A DNA stretch of 64,000 nucleotides from positions 620,001-684,000 of the forward strand of contig NZ_JAUOTN010000002.1 in NCBI RefSeq assembly GCF_030546575.1, read 5' to 3'. Below are positions 25,304 to 35,371 of the stretch, piece after piece (position 1 is the first letter of the stretch; every line of letters begins with the position of its first letter). The notes below the pieces were generated by a model. That model was not told where the DNA came from, ran no database searches, and saw only the letters and a program-made list of their open reading frames with translations. The stretch is from Pontibacter coccineus. GTDB lineage: Bacteria > Bacteroidota > Bacteroidia > Cytophagales > Hymenobacteraceae. The position numbers and the translations under genes are program-made.

Positions 25304-25335
25304 AAAAAACCTGTCTCTTACGACAGGTTTTTTTA
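25304..25335 (+). terminator. Terminator after ferredoxin gene
   Basis: AAAAACCTGTC / GACAGGTTTTT stem with a 6-nt loop and T-run. Confidence 0.9.
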
Positions 25336-25364
25336 TTTTCGTACCCCGCATTTAAAGCATACCC

Positions 25365-25937
25365 ATGGAAGAGCAACTGCACCAGGACAAAACATTCGAG
25401 AAGATCATCTACTCAGGTAAGGCCATCAAAGGCAGGGAGTTTGAGGACTGCATGTTCAAAAACTGCGATTTCTCCAACGGAGATTTCTCCAGCAACCGCT
25501 TTACCGATTGCGAGTTCGTCGGCTGCAACCTGGCCATGCTGAAGCTGCGCGGGGCAACCCTGAACAACGTGACGTTCAAAGAGTGCAAGCTCACAGGTAT
25601 AAATTTCGGCGAGTGCGAGGAGTTTCTGTTTACCGTCGGTTTCGAGAGTTGCCTGATGGACTATACCTCATTTCTAAGCCGTAAGCTGTCGAAAACAAAC
25701 TTCGTTGATTGTTCCCTCAAAAATGCCGTGTTTGAGCAGGCCACCCTCACAAAGGCGAATTTTGACAACACCGACCTGGCTGGAGCGGTATTTGAGCGAA
25801 CGAACCTGAGCGAAGCTGATCTGGTCACGGCTTACAATTACATCATCGACCCGGAGCTGAACATCATCAAAAAAGCGAAGTTTTCACAAAGCGGTTTGGC
25901 GGGTTTGCTGGTCAGGTATGATATCTGGGTTGAATAA
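25365..25937 (+). CDS. Pentapeptide-repeat protein (Qnr/McbG-like)
   Basis: Protein of 190 residues made almost wholly of A(D/N)LxX pentapeptides, for example FEDCMFKNCDFSNGDF, NRFTDCEFVGCNLAMLKL and ATLTKANFDNTDLAGAVF. They form a quadrilateral beta-helix. The length and the break near residues 85-110 resemble Qnr-type proteins that mimic DNA and protect gyrase. A resistance role is not shown by sequence, since many chromosomal homologues have no known function. TATTTTCG about 25 bases upstream is a weak -7-like box. Confidence 0.85.
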   Translation: MEEQLHQDKTFEKIIYSGKAIKGREFEDCMFKNCDFSNGDFSSNRFTDCEFVGCNLAMLKLRGATLNNVTFKECKLTGINFGECEEFLFTVGFESCLMDYTSFLSRKLSKTNFVDCSLKNAVFEQATLTKANFDNTDLAGAVFERTNLSEADLVTAYNYIIDPELNIIKKAKFSQSGLAGLLVRYDIWVE

Positions 25938-25995
25938 GGTATAGCAAGGTATAGAAATAGCTAAAGCTGTTAAGTAAAGTCAAAGCAGCTTACTG

Positions 25996-26072
25996 TCATT
26001 TCGAACGCCAGTGAGAAATCTGGATTATTGAGAAAGGAATTGATTCAGATTTCTCACTGGCGTTCGAAATGA
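25996..26072. repeat. 27-bp perfect inverted repeat in spacer
   Basis: The arm 25996-26022 (tcatttcgaacgcc...) is exactly complementary to 26046-26072, with a 23-nt loop. From memory, variants of this TTTCGAAC...GAGAAATCTG repeat are common in Bacteroidota spacers. It may act as an attenuator or terminator between the pentapeptide gene and valS. Confidence 0.85.
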
Positions 26073-26153
26073 TAAAGAATACCCGAATCAGGCGAACTCA
26101 GGTATAGCCCACAACAATCCACAATTAGCAATCAACAATTAGCGCAAAATCGC

Positions 26154-26161
26154 TAATTTTG
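26154..26161 (+). promoter_or_regulatory. Putative -7 box for valS
   Basis: TAATTTTG matches TAnnTTTG, 36 bases before the valS ATG. Confidence 0.45.
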
Positions 26162-26196
26162 CCTTTTAGCGCGAAAAGCAGAAAAAACAGTATAAG

Positions 26197-28824
26197 ATGT
26201 CGATTTCAACGAAATATAACCCCAGAGAAGTAGAAGAGAAGTGGTACAACAGCTGGATGCAGCGCGGCTTCTTCCGTTCTACGCCTAACCCGAAAAAAGA
26301 GCCTTACACCATCGTGATCCCGCCACCCAACGTAACGGGCGTGCTGCACATGGGCCACATGCTCAACAACACGATTCAGGATGTGCTGATTCGTCGTGCG
26401 CGCATGAAGGGCAAGGAGGCCTGCTGGGTACCGGGTACTGACCACGCTTCCATCGCCACGGAGGCGAAAGTAGTGGCCATGCTAAAGGAAAGAGGCATTG
26501 AGAAGAAAGATATTTCCCGTGAGGAGTTCCTGGAGTATGCCTGGGAGTGGAAAGAGAAGTACGGCGGCATCATCCTGGAGCAGCTCAAGAAACTGGGCGC
26601 CTCCTGCGACTGGGACCGTACCCGTTTCACGATGGAAGACGACCTGAGCGCAGCCGTGATCGAGGTGTTTGTGGACCTGTACCGCAAAGGCCAGATCTAC
26701 CGCGGCGTGCGCATGGTAAACTGGGATCCGCTGGGCCGTACCGCCCTTTCGGATGAAGAAGTGGTGCCAAAAGATACCATGGCCAAAATGTACCACCTCA
26801 ACTACGAAGTAGTAGGTGGCACAGAGCCCACTTACATCACCGTGGCAACCTCACGTCCGGAGACCATCATGGCTGACGTGGCCGTAGCCGTAAACCCGAA
26901 CGATGCCCGCTATACCCACCTGCACGGCAAGTCGGTACGCATCCCTTTGCTGAGCAAAGAAATTCCGGTGATTCTGGATGAGTACGTATCGATTGAGTTC
27001 GGTACGGGTGCCCTGAAAGTGACGCCTGCGCACGACCTGAATGACTACGAACTGGGCCAGAAGCATAACCTGCCAACCATCGACATCCTGAACGACGACG
27101 GTACGCTGAATGAAAAAGCGCAGCTGTACGTGGGGCAGGACCGTTTCGCAGCCCGTCGCAACATCGTAAAAGATTTGCAGGAAGCTGGTTTGCTGGTGAA
27201 GATAGATGAATACGCAAGCGTGCTGCAGACTTCCGAGCGTACGGGTGCTGTAATTGAGCCGCGCTTGTCCATGCAGTGGTGGTGCAAAATGGAGGAGATG
27301 GCCAAGCCAGCTCTCGACGCCGTGATGAATGACGAGATCCGCCTGCACCCGCCCAAGTTCAAGAACATGTACCGCTCCTGGATGGAGGGCATCCGCGACT
27401 GGTGTATCTCGCGCCAGCTATGGTGGGGACAGCGTATACCTGCCTACTACCTGCCGGACGGCTCGTTTGTAGTGGCTACCAATGCTGAGGATGCGTTGGA
27501 ACTGGCCCGCAAGCAAAGCGGCAACGCGAACCTGCAGGCAAGTGACCTGCGCCAGGACGACGACGTACTGGATACCTGGTTCTCCTCGTGGCTGTGGCCG
27601 ATCTCAGTATTCGATGGTTTCAAAGACCCGGATAACAAAGATATCCTGTACTACTACCCGACCAACGACCTGGTAACGGCTCCGGAGATCCTCTTCTTCT
27701 GGGTAGCGCGTATGATCATGGCCGGTTACGAGTTTCGCAAAGAGGCGCCGTTCCGCAACGTATACCTGACCGGTATTGTGCGCGATGCGCAGGGCCGTAA
27801 GATGTCCAAATCGCTGGGCAACTCACCCGACCCGCTCGACCTGATCGATCAGTACGGTGCCGACGGCGTGCGCGCCGGTATGCTCTTCAGTTCGCCAGCC
27901 GGCAACGACCTGTTGTTCGACGAGAAACTGGTGGAGCAGGGCCGTAACTTCAGCAACAAGATATGGAATGCCTACCGCCTGATAAAAGGATGGGAAGTGG
28001 ACGAGAGCCTGCCGTGCCCGAACGAAACGGCCATGCAGTGGTTCGAATCCCGCTTCAACGAGGCCTTTGTGCAACTGGAAGATCACTTCAGCAAGTTCCG
28101 GATTTCGGATACCCTGCTGACGGTGTATAAACTGGTATGGGACGATTTCTGCTCGAGCTACCTCGAAATGATCAAGCCTGCCTACCAGCAGCCAATTGAC
28201 AAGCAGACGCTCGATACAACCATCGTATACCTGGAGAAGATCCTGAAAGTACTTCACCCGTTCATGCCGTTCATCACCGAGGAGATCTGGCAGGACCTGA
28301 AAGAGCGCAAGGACAAAGAGTATCTGATCATAGCACCGTGGCCAAAACAGGACAAGTTCGACAAGGAGTTGACAGAGAAAATGGAGAGCGTGCTGAAAGT
28401 TGTAGCTGCCATCCGCAACATCCGCAACTCCAAGAACATCTCGCCGAACAAGTCGCTTGACCTGGCCATCAAGGTGATGAACCAGGATGGGTATGACAAC
28501 TTCATCAGCATCATCCGCAAACTGGCGAACATCAACGAGATATCGCTTGTACAGGAGAATGTTGAAGGTGCCATCAGCTTCGTAGAAGCCGGCGACGAGT
28601 TCTTCATCCCGATGGAGGGCAATATTGATGTGGAGGCCGAGCGCGAGCGTTTGCAGAAGGAACTGGAGTATACCAGAGGCTTCCTGAACTCTGTGGTGAA
28701 GAAGCTCAGCAACGAGCGCTTTGTGAGCGGTGCCCCGGAAACGGTAATCGCCAACGAGCGCAAGAAGCAAGCGGATGCCGAAGCAAAGATTCACGCCATT
28801 GAGCAGAGCCTGGCCTCGCTTTAA
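26197..28824 (+). CDS. valS: Valyl-tRNA synthetase
   Basis: Class I aminoacyl-tRNA synthetase charging tRNA-Val, 875 residues, the normal bacterial length. The HIGH motif is HMGH in [17 protein letters not shown] (about 45-60). The CP1 editing domain contains [22 protein letters not shown] is at 535-539 ([14 protein letters not shown]). The anticodon-binding helical domain contains [13 protein letters not shown], and a C-terminal coiled coil (about 808-875) is typical of ValS. It is preceded by a -7 box and followed by a strong terminator. Confidence 0.97.
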   Translation: MSISTKYNPREVEEKWYNSWMQRGFFRSTPNPKKEPYTIVIPPPNVTGVLHMGHMLNNTIQDVLIRRARMKGKEACWVPGTDHASIATEAKVVAMLKERGIEKKDISREEFLEYAWEWKEKYGGIILEQLKKLGASCDWDRTRFTMEDDLSAAVIEVFVDLYRKGQIYRGVRMVNWDPLGRTALSDEEVVPKDTMAKMYHLNYEVVGGTEPTYITVATSRPETIMADVAVAVNPNDARYTHLHGKSVRIPLLSKEIPVILDEYVSIEFGTGALKVTPAHDLNDYELGQKHNLPTIDILNDDGTLNEKAQLYVGQDRFAARRNIVKDLQEAGLLVKIDEYASVLQTSERTGAVIEPRLSMQWWCKMEEMAKPALDAVMNDEIRLHPPKFKNMYRSWMEGIRDWCISRQLWWGQRIPAYYLPDGSFVVATNAEDALELARKQSGNANLQASDLRQDDDVLDTWFSSWLWPISVFDGFKDPDNKDILYYYPTNDLVTAPEILFFWVARMIMAGYEFRKEAPFRNVYLTGIVRDAQGRKMSKSLGNSPDPLDLIDQYGADGVRAGMLFSSPAGNDLLFDEKLVEQGRNFSNKIWNAYRLIKGWEVDESLPCPNETAMQWFESRFNEAFVQLEDHFSKFRISDTLLTVYKLVWDDFCSSYLEMIKPAYQQPIDKQTLDTTIVYLEKILKVLHPFMPFITEEIWQDLKERKDKEYLIIAPWPKQDKFDKELTEKMESVLKVVAAIRNIRNSKNISPNKSLDLAIKVMNQDGYDNFISIIRKLANINEISLVQENVEGAISFVEAGDEFFIPMEGNIDVEAERERLQKELEYTRGFLNSVVKKLSNERFVSGAPETVIANERKKQADAEAKIHAIEQSLASL

Positions 28825-28844
28825 GGTATAGCATTTACTAATGG

Positions 28845-28884
28845 CAGCGGCCGTTCTCGTGAGGGAACGGCCGCTGTTGTTTTT
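28845..28884. terminator. Bidirectional terminator after valS
   Basis: CAGCGGCCGTTC (28845-28856) pairs perfectly with 28865-28876, followed by TTGTTTTT. The minus-strand gene at 28883 ends against it. Confidence 0.85.
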
Positions 28885-29485
28885 ACTCCTTGCTCAGCTC
28901 CACCACTAACTGGTCCAGCTCGTCTTTCACTTTCGGCATGATATCACTCAAGCCTTGTTTCTTCTTCGAATACACAAGTTCCACGTGGCGGTCGTCTATT
29001 TTATACTCGAGCAGGCCCTGCTCGTCTTCGGTGAGGTAGTAGAGTTTGATCAGCGCATCTGTAGTAGAGACAGCATAAGTGCGAAACTTGAAGTGGTTCT
29101 GAATGCGCTGTTGCGTGGGGGCTCTGTTTTCGAGGTAGCGCTGGGTGACAACAGTGTCGAGTGCTATGGTTGTCTCTATCTGGCGAATGGCTTTGATATT
29201 GCCCTCGCTGAAGCGCCAGGTCTGTATATGGTGCCTGCCTTGCTGCCTGGCGCTATACTTACTTTGCGATACGTTGATGCTGGCCATCACATAGAACAGC
29301 TCCAGATCGCTTTCTACAGTCCGCATCGAAGGACTCAGTGTCGCATTGTCGCTGATGAAGACAGAGGTGTTGGCAAGTATCTTAGAATCTTTGCTGAGGT
29401 CTTGACCCAACTGCAGATTACTGTCCTGATTCAGGATGAAAGCGAAGAGCACTGGAAACAGAAGCGATAGTGGTGTCATAGCCAT
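28883..29485 (-). CDS. Hypothetical exported protein
   Basis: Protein of 200 residues. The N-terminal hydrophobic stretch (MAMTPLSLLFPVLFAFILNQ) may be a signal peptide or anchor. The rest is mixed alpha/beta with a Lys/Glu-rich C-terminal helix. No recognised domain. It lies downstream of the next entry on the same strand, with 44 bases between them, so it may be the second gene of a two-gene unit. Confidence 0.6.
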   Translation of the reverse strand: MAMTPLSLLFPVLFAFILNQDSNLQLGQDLSKDSKILANTSVFISDNATLSPSMRTVESDLELFYVMASINVSQSKYSARQQGRHHIQTWRFSEGNIKAIRQIETTIALDTVVTQRYLENRAPTQQRIQNHFKFRTYAVSTTDALIKLYYLTEDEQGLLEYKIDDRHVELVYSKKKQGLSDIMPKVKDELDQLVVELSKE

Positions 29486-29529
29486 TGGGTTTATACCTGT
29501 TTTCCTATACTCAAATACCGTGCAGAAAG

Positions 29530-30045
29530 CTACAAAGCAGAGCTATCCACCACCCGCCAGGTAATATTACCGTTATTCACCTCGTACTTTAGGATCATGT
29601 AGCCGCCGATGTGGCCATCCTCGTAATAGGCCATCGCATAACGGTCGTTCAGGATGCGGCTGTCGCGGATGGTCATGGTGCCGCCCACTACGCCCTCTCT
29701 GGGTATAAGCTGCCCTTGCTTGCGGCTCAGGTCGTTCATCAGGTCCACTTCGGGATTGCGCAGGCCTTTTTTGCGGAGTTTCTGTATGTCGCTTTCGCTC
29801 AGGCTACCCATTTCGTCCACGAACTCCACACCGCCCGGGGGCACGACGGCCATGGTATCAGGTGGCAGCACCATGTCTTCAAGTGAGTCGATTTCGGCTT
29901 CTTCCTGATCTAGCTGCTGGTTGGTTTCGGCCAGTTTGTTGTCGGCTATACGCAGTCGGCTTTCGGCGTCATTCTTTTTCCAGTAAAAGTATAAAGCTGC
30001 AAATAGAAACACAGCGGCTAGTATCCAGGCAACGGCAACTTTCAT
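29530..30045 (-). CDS. Hypothetical single-span membrane protein
   Basis: Protein of 171 residues. One N-terminal membrane anchor (about 4-21) is followed by a coiled coil (about 25-57). The C-terminal globular domain (about 90-171) reads like a periplasmic module with RDSRILNDRYAMAYYEDGHIGGYMILKYEV. No recognised family. Probably transcribed together with the following hypothetical gene. Confidence 0.6.
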   Translation of the reverse strand: MKVAVAWILAAVFLFAALYFYWKKNDAESRLRIADNKLAETNQQLDQEEAEIDSLEDMVLPPDTMAVVPPGGVEFVDEMGSLSESDIQKLRKKGLRNPEVDLMNDLSRKQGQLIPREGVVGGTMTIRDSRILNDRYAMAYYEDGHIGGYMILKYEVNNGNITWRVVDSSAL

Positions 30046-30140
30046 AGTTTTGATGATGGTTATACTTCCACATAAACGGAAGCGGGTTAAAACAGATGTA
30101 TCAATATTAGCAAAAAGGTATATGCAATGCTATACCTACA

Positions 30141-30175
30141 AAAAAGCCTGCCCCATTTTCTGAGGCAGGCCTTCT
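30141..30175 (-). terminator. Terminator downstream of the E2 gene
   Basis: GCCTGCC (30146-30152) / GGCAGGC (30164-30170). On the minus strand the stem is followed by TTTTTTGTAGG. Confidence 0.7.
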
Positions 30176-30230
30176 GTTTATACCTGAGTCTTTTGTCCTT
30201 AGTCAAAAAACTCCCGTGTCGTGATACTTA

Positions 30231-31607
30231 TTAGATCGACTGGTTCACATCGAAGTTCTCGAGGTAATCCGCTACACGGCGCACGAACATGCCACCCAGC
30301 GAGCCGTCCACTACACGGTGGTCGTAGGAGTGCGACAGGAACATGAAGTGACGGATACCGATCAGGTCACCCTCTGGTGTTTCGATCACAGCAGGCTTCT
30401 TCTTGATAGCGCCCACGGCCATGATGGCTACCTGCGGCTGCATGATGATCGGCGTGCCCATCACGTTGCCAAATGAACCTACGTTCGATACGGTATAAGT
30501 ACCGCCTGCCAGGTCGTCCGGCGTCAGCTTGTTGATACGGCCACGGTTCGCCAGGTCATTCACTTTCTTGGTCAGGCCGTTCAGGTTGAGCTGGTCCGCG
30601 TTCTTGATGTTCGGCACGATCAGGTTGCCGCTTGGCAGGGCCACGGCCATACCGATGTTAATGTCTTTGTGACGGATGATGTTACCACCGTCCACGGACA
30701 CGTTGATCATCGGGAAGTCTTTGATCGCCTTGGCAATCGCGTCGATGAAGATCGGGGTGAAGGTCAGGTTCTCGCCTTCGCGTCTCTTGTAGTCGTTCTT
30801 CCACTTGTTGCGCCAGTTCACGATGTTGGTCACGTCGGCTTCTACGAAAGAGGTTACGTGCGGAGAAATGCGCTTGCTGTCCACCATGCGGTCGGCAATC
30901 ATTTTGCGCATGCGGTCCATCTCGATGATCTCCACGTTTCCGCTGTAAGAAGAGGCTGGCTTGGAAGCAACAGGGGCAGCCTGCGTTTGTGGCTGAGCAG
31001 CTGGCGCCGGAGCGGCCTGTGGTTGCGGTGCTGCAGCAGGAGCCTGTGCCTGTGGCTGGGCTTGCGGAGCGGCAGCTTGCTGCGGTGCGTTTTTGCGGCC
31101 CTCTACATAGGTCAGGATGTCTTTTTTAGACACACGGCCTTCTTTTCCGGTGCCCGGTACGTACTCCAGTTCCTGCATGGATATACCTTCTTCGCGGGCA
31201 ATGTTGAGTACAAGCGGCGAGTAGAAACGGCCTGAAGCGGGCTGATCGAGTTTGGCTACAGCGGCGTCAGAAGAAGCGGCGGCGGGCTGCGCAGCTGCCT
31301 GTGGTGCAGGTGAAGCGGCAGGAGCCTCTGTAGCGGCCGGGGCAGCAGTAGCAGTGGTGTCCTCGCCATTGGTAGAGATGATGGCAATTGGGGCGCCTAC
31401 GGCTACCACGTCGCCTTCCTGTACCAGTATCTCCTTCAGCACACCACCCTGAATGGCAGGTACTTCCGTGTCCACTTTATCTGTAGCTACTTCCAGCACC
31501 GATTCGTCCTGCTCAATCGTGTCGCCCACGCTCTTAAGCCATTTCAGAACGGTACCTTCCATGATACTCTCACCCATTTTGGGCATAATCATTTCTACAA
31601 GTGCCAT
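30231..31607 (-). CDS. 2-oxo acid dehydrogenase E2 (dihydrolipoyl acyltransferase)
   Basis: Core acyltransferase of a 2-oxo acid dehydrogenase complex, 458 residues. The lipoyl domain is at 1-78, with the lipoyl-lysine Lys44 in EVATDKVDTEVPA. An Ala/Pro/Gln-rich linker and an E3-binding domain (about 125-160, YSPLVLNIAREEGISMQELEYV) follow. A second Pro-Ala-Gln linker leads to the catalytic domain (about 225-458), with His430 and Asp434 in DHRVVDG. The TDKVDTEV wording is closer to the branched-chain or 2-oxoglutarate type than to pyruvate E2. E1 and E3 genes are not adjacent. Confidence 0.9.
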   Translation of the reverse strand: MALVEMIMPKMGESIMEGTVLKWLKSVGDTIEQDESVLEVATDKVDTEVPAIQGGVLKEILVQEGDVVAVGAPIAIISTNGEDTTATAAPAATEAPAASPAPQAAAQPAAASSDAAVAKLDQPASGRFYSPLVLNIAREEGISMQELEYVPGTGKEGRVSKKDILTYVEGRKNAPQQAAAPQAQPQAQAPAAAPQPQAAPAPAAQPQTQAAPVASKPASSYSGNVEIIEMDRMRKMIADRMVDSKRISPHVTSFVEADVTNIVNWRNKWKNDYKRREGENLTFTPIFIDAIAKAIKDFPMINVSVDGGNIIRHKDINIGMAVALPSGNLIVPNIKNADQLNLNGLTKKVNDLANRGRINKLTPDDLAGGTYTVSNVGSFGNVMGTPIIMQPQVAIMAVGAIKKKPAVIETPEGDLIGIRHFMFLSHSYDHRVVDGSLGGMFVRRVADYLENFDVNQSI

Positions 31608-31723
31608 ATTTTATTTATTCGTTGTTCTTTTAAGGGACAGTATTTAGAGCCGCAAGCCATAGAGTAGCAACGCCACCCTATACCTGTTGACCCGAATTTG
31701 CAAACAAAGTTAAGGATTTTAGC

Positions 31724-32983
31724 CTATTCGTCAACGGCTATATTCAAACTTTGGCGTACGAGGTTGAGCACAGCCAAGGCAGTATACTCAATATTGAGCT
31801 GTCGGTTTTTGTTGTACTGCAAAAGTTTGGCCCTGGCACCATGCTGGTCGGCATAGGCGATCCAGATCATACCGACCGGCTTCTCGGGGGTACCCCCATT
31901 GGGCCCGGCAATGCCGCTGGTGGCCACCCCGATGTCGGTGTTCAGCCTTTGGCGTACGTTCTGGGCCATTTCCAGTACGGTAGCCTCACTCACGGCACCA
32001 TGCTGTTGCAGCGTCTCGGGTTTCACGCCAAGCACTTGCACTTTCACACTGTTGTCGTAGGCCACCACGCCGCCCATAAAATAAGCCGAGCTGCCCGGCA
32101 CGCTGGTCAGGCGGTGCGCCAGGTAGCCACCCGTGCAGCTTTCGGCAACGGAGATGGTCAGACCGCGCTCTTTCAGGAGTTGTCCCAGCGCTTCTTCCAG
32201 CACGACTTCGCCGTGCGCAAAAATGTATTTCGGTATCAGCGCGTCCAGCTTTGCTACTTCTGTATCAAGTTCTCTCTCTAACTCTTCAGCTTGTTCGGCT
32301 ATACCTGTCAGGCGCAGGCGCACGCCGCCGAGGTGGGGTAGGTAGGCAAGTTTAAGATGAGGCGGCAAGCTGGTTTCCCATTCGTCCAGTTTCTCTGCCA
32401 GCATCGACTCCGGTATACCTACCGTCTGGATCACTTTGTGGATAATGTGCGGAGGTTTGAAATAGGCCTTGAGTTGCGGCAGCACAAGGTCGGTCATCAT
32501 GCGCTTCATCTCAAACGGCACCCCCGGCATCGACACGTATACCTTGCCCGCCTCCTCGAACCACATGCCCGGGGCCGTGCCCAGCACGTTGCGCACGGCC
32601 TTGCACGAGGCTGGCAAGAAGGCCTGCTGGCGGTTCAGCTCCGTCAGTGCGTAACCCCGGCTTTTGAAAAGCTCCGTTACGTCGGCCAGCGATTGCTCGT
32701 CTAGTCTGAGTTCCGTGCGGAAGTAATCGGCCAGCACGTTTTTGGTGAGGTCGTCTTTGGTGGGGCCAAGGCCGCCGGTTATCAGGATAATGTCAGCACG
32801 GGTTTTGGCGTAGTCGAGTGCCTCCACAATGTGGCTCACCTCGTCTGACACTGACGTGATTTGCTTCACCCGTATACCTATTTTGGCAAGCTCCGTCCCC
32901 ATCCAGGCAGAGTTAGTGTCTACTATCTGCCCGTAGAGTATTTCGTCGCCTATCGTTATGATTTCTGCGTGTACCGCTTTCAT
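31724..32983 (-). CDS. cinA: CinA-like nicotinamide-nucleotide amidohydrolase
   Basis: Protein of 419 residues with two domains. The N-terminal MoCF/COG1058 domain (about 1-170: EIITIGDEILYGQIVDTNS, ITGGLGPTKDDLTK) has ADP-ribose pyrophosphatase activity in related enzymes. The C-terminal CinA amidohydrolase domain (about 255-415: SVAESCTGGYLAHRLTSVPGSSAYFMGG, GIAGPNGGTPEKPVG) deamidates NMN for pyridine nucleotide recycling. Length is standard for the full two-domain form. It is a separate transcription unit between E2 and the divergent DUF4197 gene. Confidence 0.93.
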   Translation of the reverse strand: MKAVHAEIITIGDEILYGQIVDTNSAWMGTELAKIGIRVKQITSVSDEVSHIVEALDYAKTRADIILITGGLGPTKDDLTKNVLADYFRTELRLDEQSLADVTELFKSRGYALTELNRQQAFLPASCKAVRNVLGTAPGMWFEEAGKVYVSMPGVPFEMKRMMTDLVLPQLKAYFKPPHIIHKVIQTVGIPESMLAEKLDEWETSLPPHLKLAYLPHLGGVRLRLTGIAEQAEELERELDTEVAKLDALIPKYIFAHGEVVLEEALGQLLKERGLTISVAESCTGGYLAHRLTSVPGSSAYFMGGVVAYDNSVKVQVLGVKPETLQQHGAVSEATVLEMAQNVRQRLNTDIGVATSGIAGPNGGTPEKPVGMIWIAYADQHGARAKLLQYNKNRQLNIEYTALAVLNLVRQSLNIAVDE

Positions 32984-33139
32984 GTTAAATTTTTTTGGTC
33001 TGATTTGTGTGATGCAAAGGAAAACCCATTCAAGTTAAAGATGTTCGGCTGAATTGGCGCATCGCTGCGGTTATTTTATGTATTTTCGGCCCGGCTTTCA
33101 GGTATACGCCTGCATCTTTCTGAATTTAACTCTCAACCC

Positions 33140-33874
33140 ATGAAAAAATTACTTTACACCTCCCTTGTAGCCCTTACCCTTGGCGCTTCATCCTGTACGG
33201 TGGCCGACATTCAGCGGACTGTAGATGGTGTGATGGCCGGAACCGGAACAGGCGTCGCTGTGACCCAAAACGAAGTCGCTTCCGGCCTGAAGCAGGCGCT
33301 GGAGGTAGGCATCACCAAAGGCTCTAACCAGGCATCCCAGACCGATGGTTTCTATAAGAACTCACTGATCCGTATCCCTTTCCCGCCGGATGTGCAGAAG
33401 GTGGAGAACACGCTGCGTCAGGTAGGTTTGGGCAAAGAGGTGGATCGCTTCGTGATGACGCTGAACCGTGGGGCCGAGGACGCCGCCAAGAGTGCCGTGC
33501 CTATTTTCGTGAACGCCATCAAACAAATGACGATACAGGATGCCTGGGGAATTCTGAAAGGCGACAAAGATGCCGCCACACAATACCTCAAGCGCACCAC
33601 CTCCTCGCAATTGCAGGCGGCCTTCATGCCGGTGATCCGGCAATCGCTGGAGAAAACCAATGCCACCCGCTACTATACCGACCTGGTGACCCGCTACAAC
33701 CAGATTCCGATGGTGCAGAAGGTGAATCCGAACCTGGACGAGTACGCCACGCAAAAAGCCATGGACGGCCTGTTTCAGCTGGTTGCCCAGGAAGAGGCGA
33801 ACATACGCGAGAACCCGATTGCCCGTACCACAGAGTTGCTGCGCCGGGTGTTTGCGAACCAAAACCAGTCCTAA
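33140..33874 (+). CDS. DUF4197 family lipoprotein
   Basis: Protein of 244 residues with lipoprotein signal MKKLLYTSLVALTLGASSC. The body matches DUF4197: VASGLKQALEVGITKGSNQAS, NSLIRIPFPPDVQKVENTLRQVG, AKSAVPIFVNAIKQMTIQDAWGILKG and TEYATQKAMDGLF-like text. All-alpha, probably periplasmic or outer-membrane attached. Function unknown. It ends in a strong terminator. Confidence 0.88.
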   Translation: MKKLLYTSLVALTLGASSCTVADIQRTVDGVMAGTGTGVAVTQNEVASGLKQALEVGITKGSNQASQTDGFYKNSLIRIPFPPDVQKVENTLRQVGLGKEVDRFVMTLNRGAEDAAKSAVPIFVNAIKQMTIQDAWGILKGDKDAATQYLKRTTSSQLQAAFMPVIRQSLEKTNATRYYTDLVTRYNQIPMVQKVNPNLDEYATQKAMDGLFQLVAQEEANIRENPIARTTELLRRVFANQNQS

Positions 33875-33896
33875 GCTATACCTGTTATACCGCTTC

Positions 33897-33940
33897 AGAA
33901 AGCCCGCTGTATCGTTTGGTACGGCGGGCTTTCTTTTTTG
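33897..33940 (+). terminator. Terminator after DUF4197 gene
   Basis: AGAAAGCCCGC (33897-33907) pairs with GCGGGCTTTCT (33924-33934), then a T-run. Confidence 0.9.
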
Positions 33941-34023
33941 TAAAACATTAAATCCGGATTGAAAGTACAATACACAAAATTTTAATAGTGAGTTAGATAC
34001 GCTTATTTCGCCCCTTGCCACCT

Positions 34024-35304
34024 ATGGAAAACAAACACTTCAAATATAGTCCGATTACCAAAGAGAAAGACCTGGACGAGCTGATTGATGAAATTGGTGA
34101 GGCCCGGGTCGTGATGCTGGGAGAGGCTTCGCACGGTACATCGGAATATTATACCTGGCGTACGGCTATTTCGAAGCGCTTAATTGAAGACAAAGGCTTT
34201 AGCTTTATAGCCGTGGAAGGCGACTGGCCGGAGTGTTACGCTGTGAACCGCTTTGTAAAGGGCTACCAGAATTCAGGCCGTAGGATTGCCGAGGTGCTAG
34301 AGGTATACCGCCGCTGGCCTACCTGGATGTGGGCCAACTGGGAGGTGGCCGCTCTGGTGGAGTGGATCCGCGACTTCAACCACCTGCGGCAGGTGCAGCA
34401 AAAGATAGGCTTTTATGGGTTGGATGTGTACAGCCTGTGGGAGTCGCTGGAGCAGGTGCTCAAGTACATGGAGCAGCGCAACGGCAAAGCTGCCGAGGCC
34501 GCCCGTGCCGCCGTCCGCTGTTTCGAGCCCTTCCACCGCGACCCGCAAACCTATGCCCAGGCCACCGCCTTTGTGCCCACCGACTGCCAGGATGAAGTAG
34601 TACAGATGCTCGAGCAGGTTTCGCGCCGCGCCGTATACCCCGACGACCCGGAGCACGAGTTCAGCACGACCCAGAACGCGCTGGTGGCCGTGAATGCTGA
34701 AAAGTATTACCGTGCCATGATCAGGGGAGGAGTGGGCTCATGGAATGTGCGTGACACGCATATGATGGACACCCTGGACCGCCTGCTCGAATTTCACGGA
34801 CCGAACGCCAAAGCCATTGTATGGGAGCACAACACCCACATTGGCGACGCCCGGTATACCGACATGGCAGACGATGGCATGTTTAACATCGGGCAGCTGG
34901 CCCGCGAGCGGTACGGCCGTGACCAGGTGAAGTTAGTTGGCTTCGGCACCTACCAGGGCAACGTGATCGCGAGCCGCTCCTGGGGTGCGCCCATGCAGAA
35001 AATGGACGTGCCGCCTGCCCGCGAGGGTAGTTGGGAACACATGCTACACGAGATAAGCACCGATGATAAGATCATCCTTTCCAAAGAACTGAAAGCTATA
35101 CCTGAGCTACAGCAGCCCATTCCGCACCGCGCCATCGGTGTGGTGTACGACCCCAAAATGGAACATTTCGGCAATTACGTGCCCACCGTTATTCCTGAGC
35201 GCTACGACGCTTTCCTGTACTTCGACGAAACAGAGGGCGTGCACCCCCTGCACATGAAGGTGCGTGGCGGCAGAGAACCAGAGCTATACCCGTGGAATTA
35301 TTGA
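34024..35304 (+). CDS. Erythromycin esterase-like family protein
   Basis: Protein of 426 residues from ATG 34024; a TTG three codons upstream is less likely. It belongs to the erythromycin esterase (Ere/EreA-like) superfamily: MLGEASHGTSEYYTWR (His catalytic base), FIAVEGDWPECYAVNRFV, GFYGLDVYSLW, IVWEHNTHIGDARYTDM and VGFGTYQGNV. Chromosomal members in Bacteroidota are often unrelated to macrolide resistance. Whether it hydrolyses macrolides cannot be told from sequence. Monocistronic. Confidence 0.85.
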   Translation: MENKHFKYSPITKEKDLDELIDEIGEARVVMLGEASHGTSEYYTWRTAISKRLIEDKGFSFIAVEGDWPECYAVNRFVKGYQNSGRRIAEVLEVYRRWPTWMWANWEVAALVEWIRDFNHLRQVQQKIGFYGLDVYSLWESLEQVLKYMEQRNGKAAEAARAAVRCFEPFHRDPQTYAQATAFVPTDCQDEVVQMLEQVSRRAVYPDDPEHEFSTTQNALVAVNAEKYYRAMIRGGVGSWNVRDTHMMDTLDRLLEFHGPNAKAIVWEHNTHIGDARYTDMADDGMFNIGQLARERYGRDQVKLVGFGTYQGNVIASRSWGAPMQKMDVPPAREGSWEHMLHEISTDDKIILSKELKAIPELQQPIPHRAIGVVYDPKMEHFGNYVPTVIPERYDAFLYFDETEGVHPLHMKVRGGREPELYPWNY

Positions 35305-35312
35305 GTACAAAA

Positions 35313-35346
35313 AAAGGCTGCCTGTAACTAAACAGACAGCCTTCCG
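35313..35346. terminator. Bidirectional terminator between 34024 and yebC genes
   Basis: AAGGCTG pairs with CAGCCTT across the centre of a larger imperfect stem, with an A-run upstream. It sits between two convergent genes. Confidence 0.65.
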
Positions 35347-35371
35347 CTATACCTTAAAGGAATGAGATGGG

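Noticed and set aside
25365..25937. Pentapeptide protein as a quinolone resistance gene
   Set aside because: The fold is clear but there is no specific evidence for gyrase protection; many chromosomal homologues have other or unknown roles.
34024..35304. Erythromycin esterase-like protein as an acquired resistance gene
   Set aside because: No mobile element or atypical composition surrounds it, and the family includes many enzymes not acting on macrolides.
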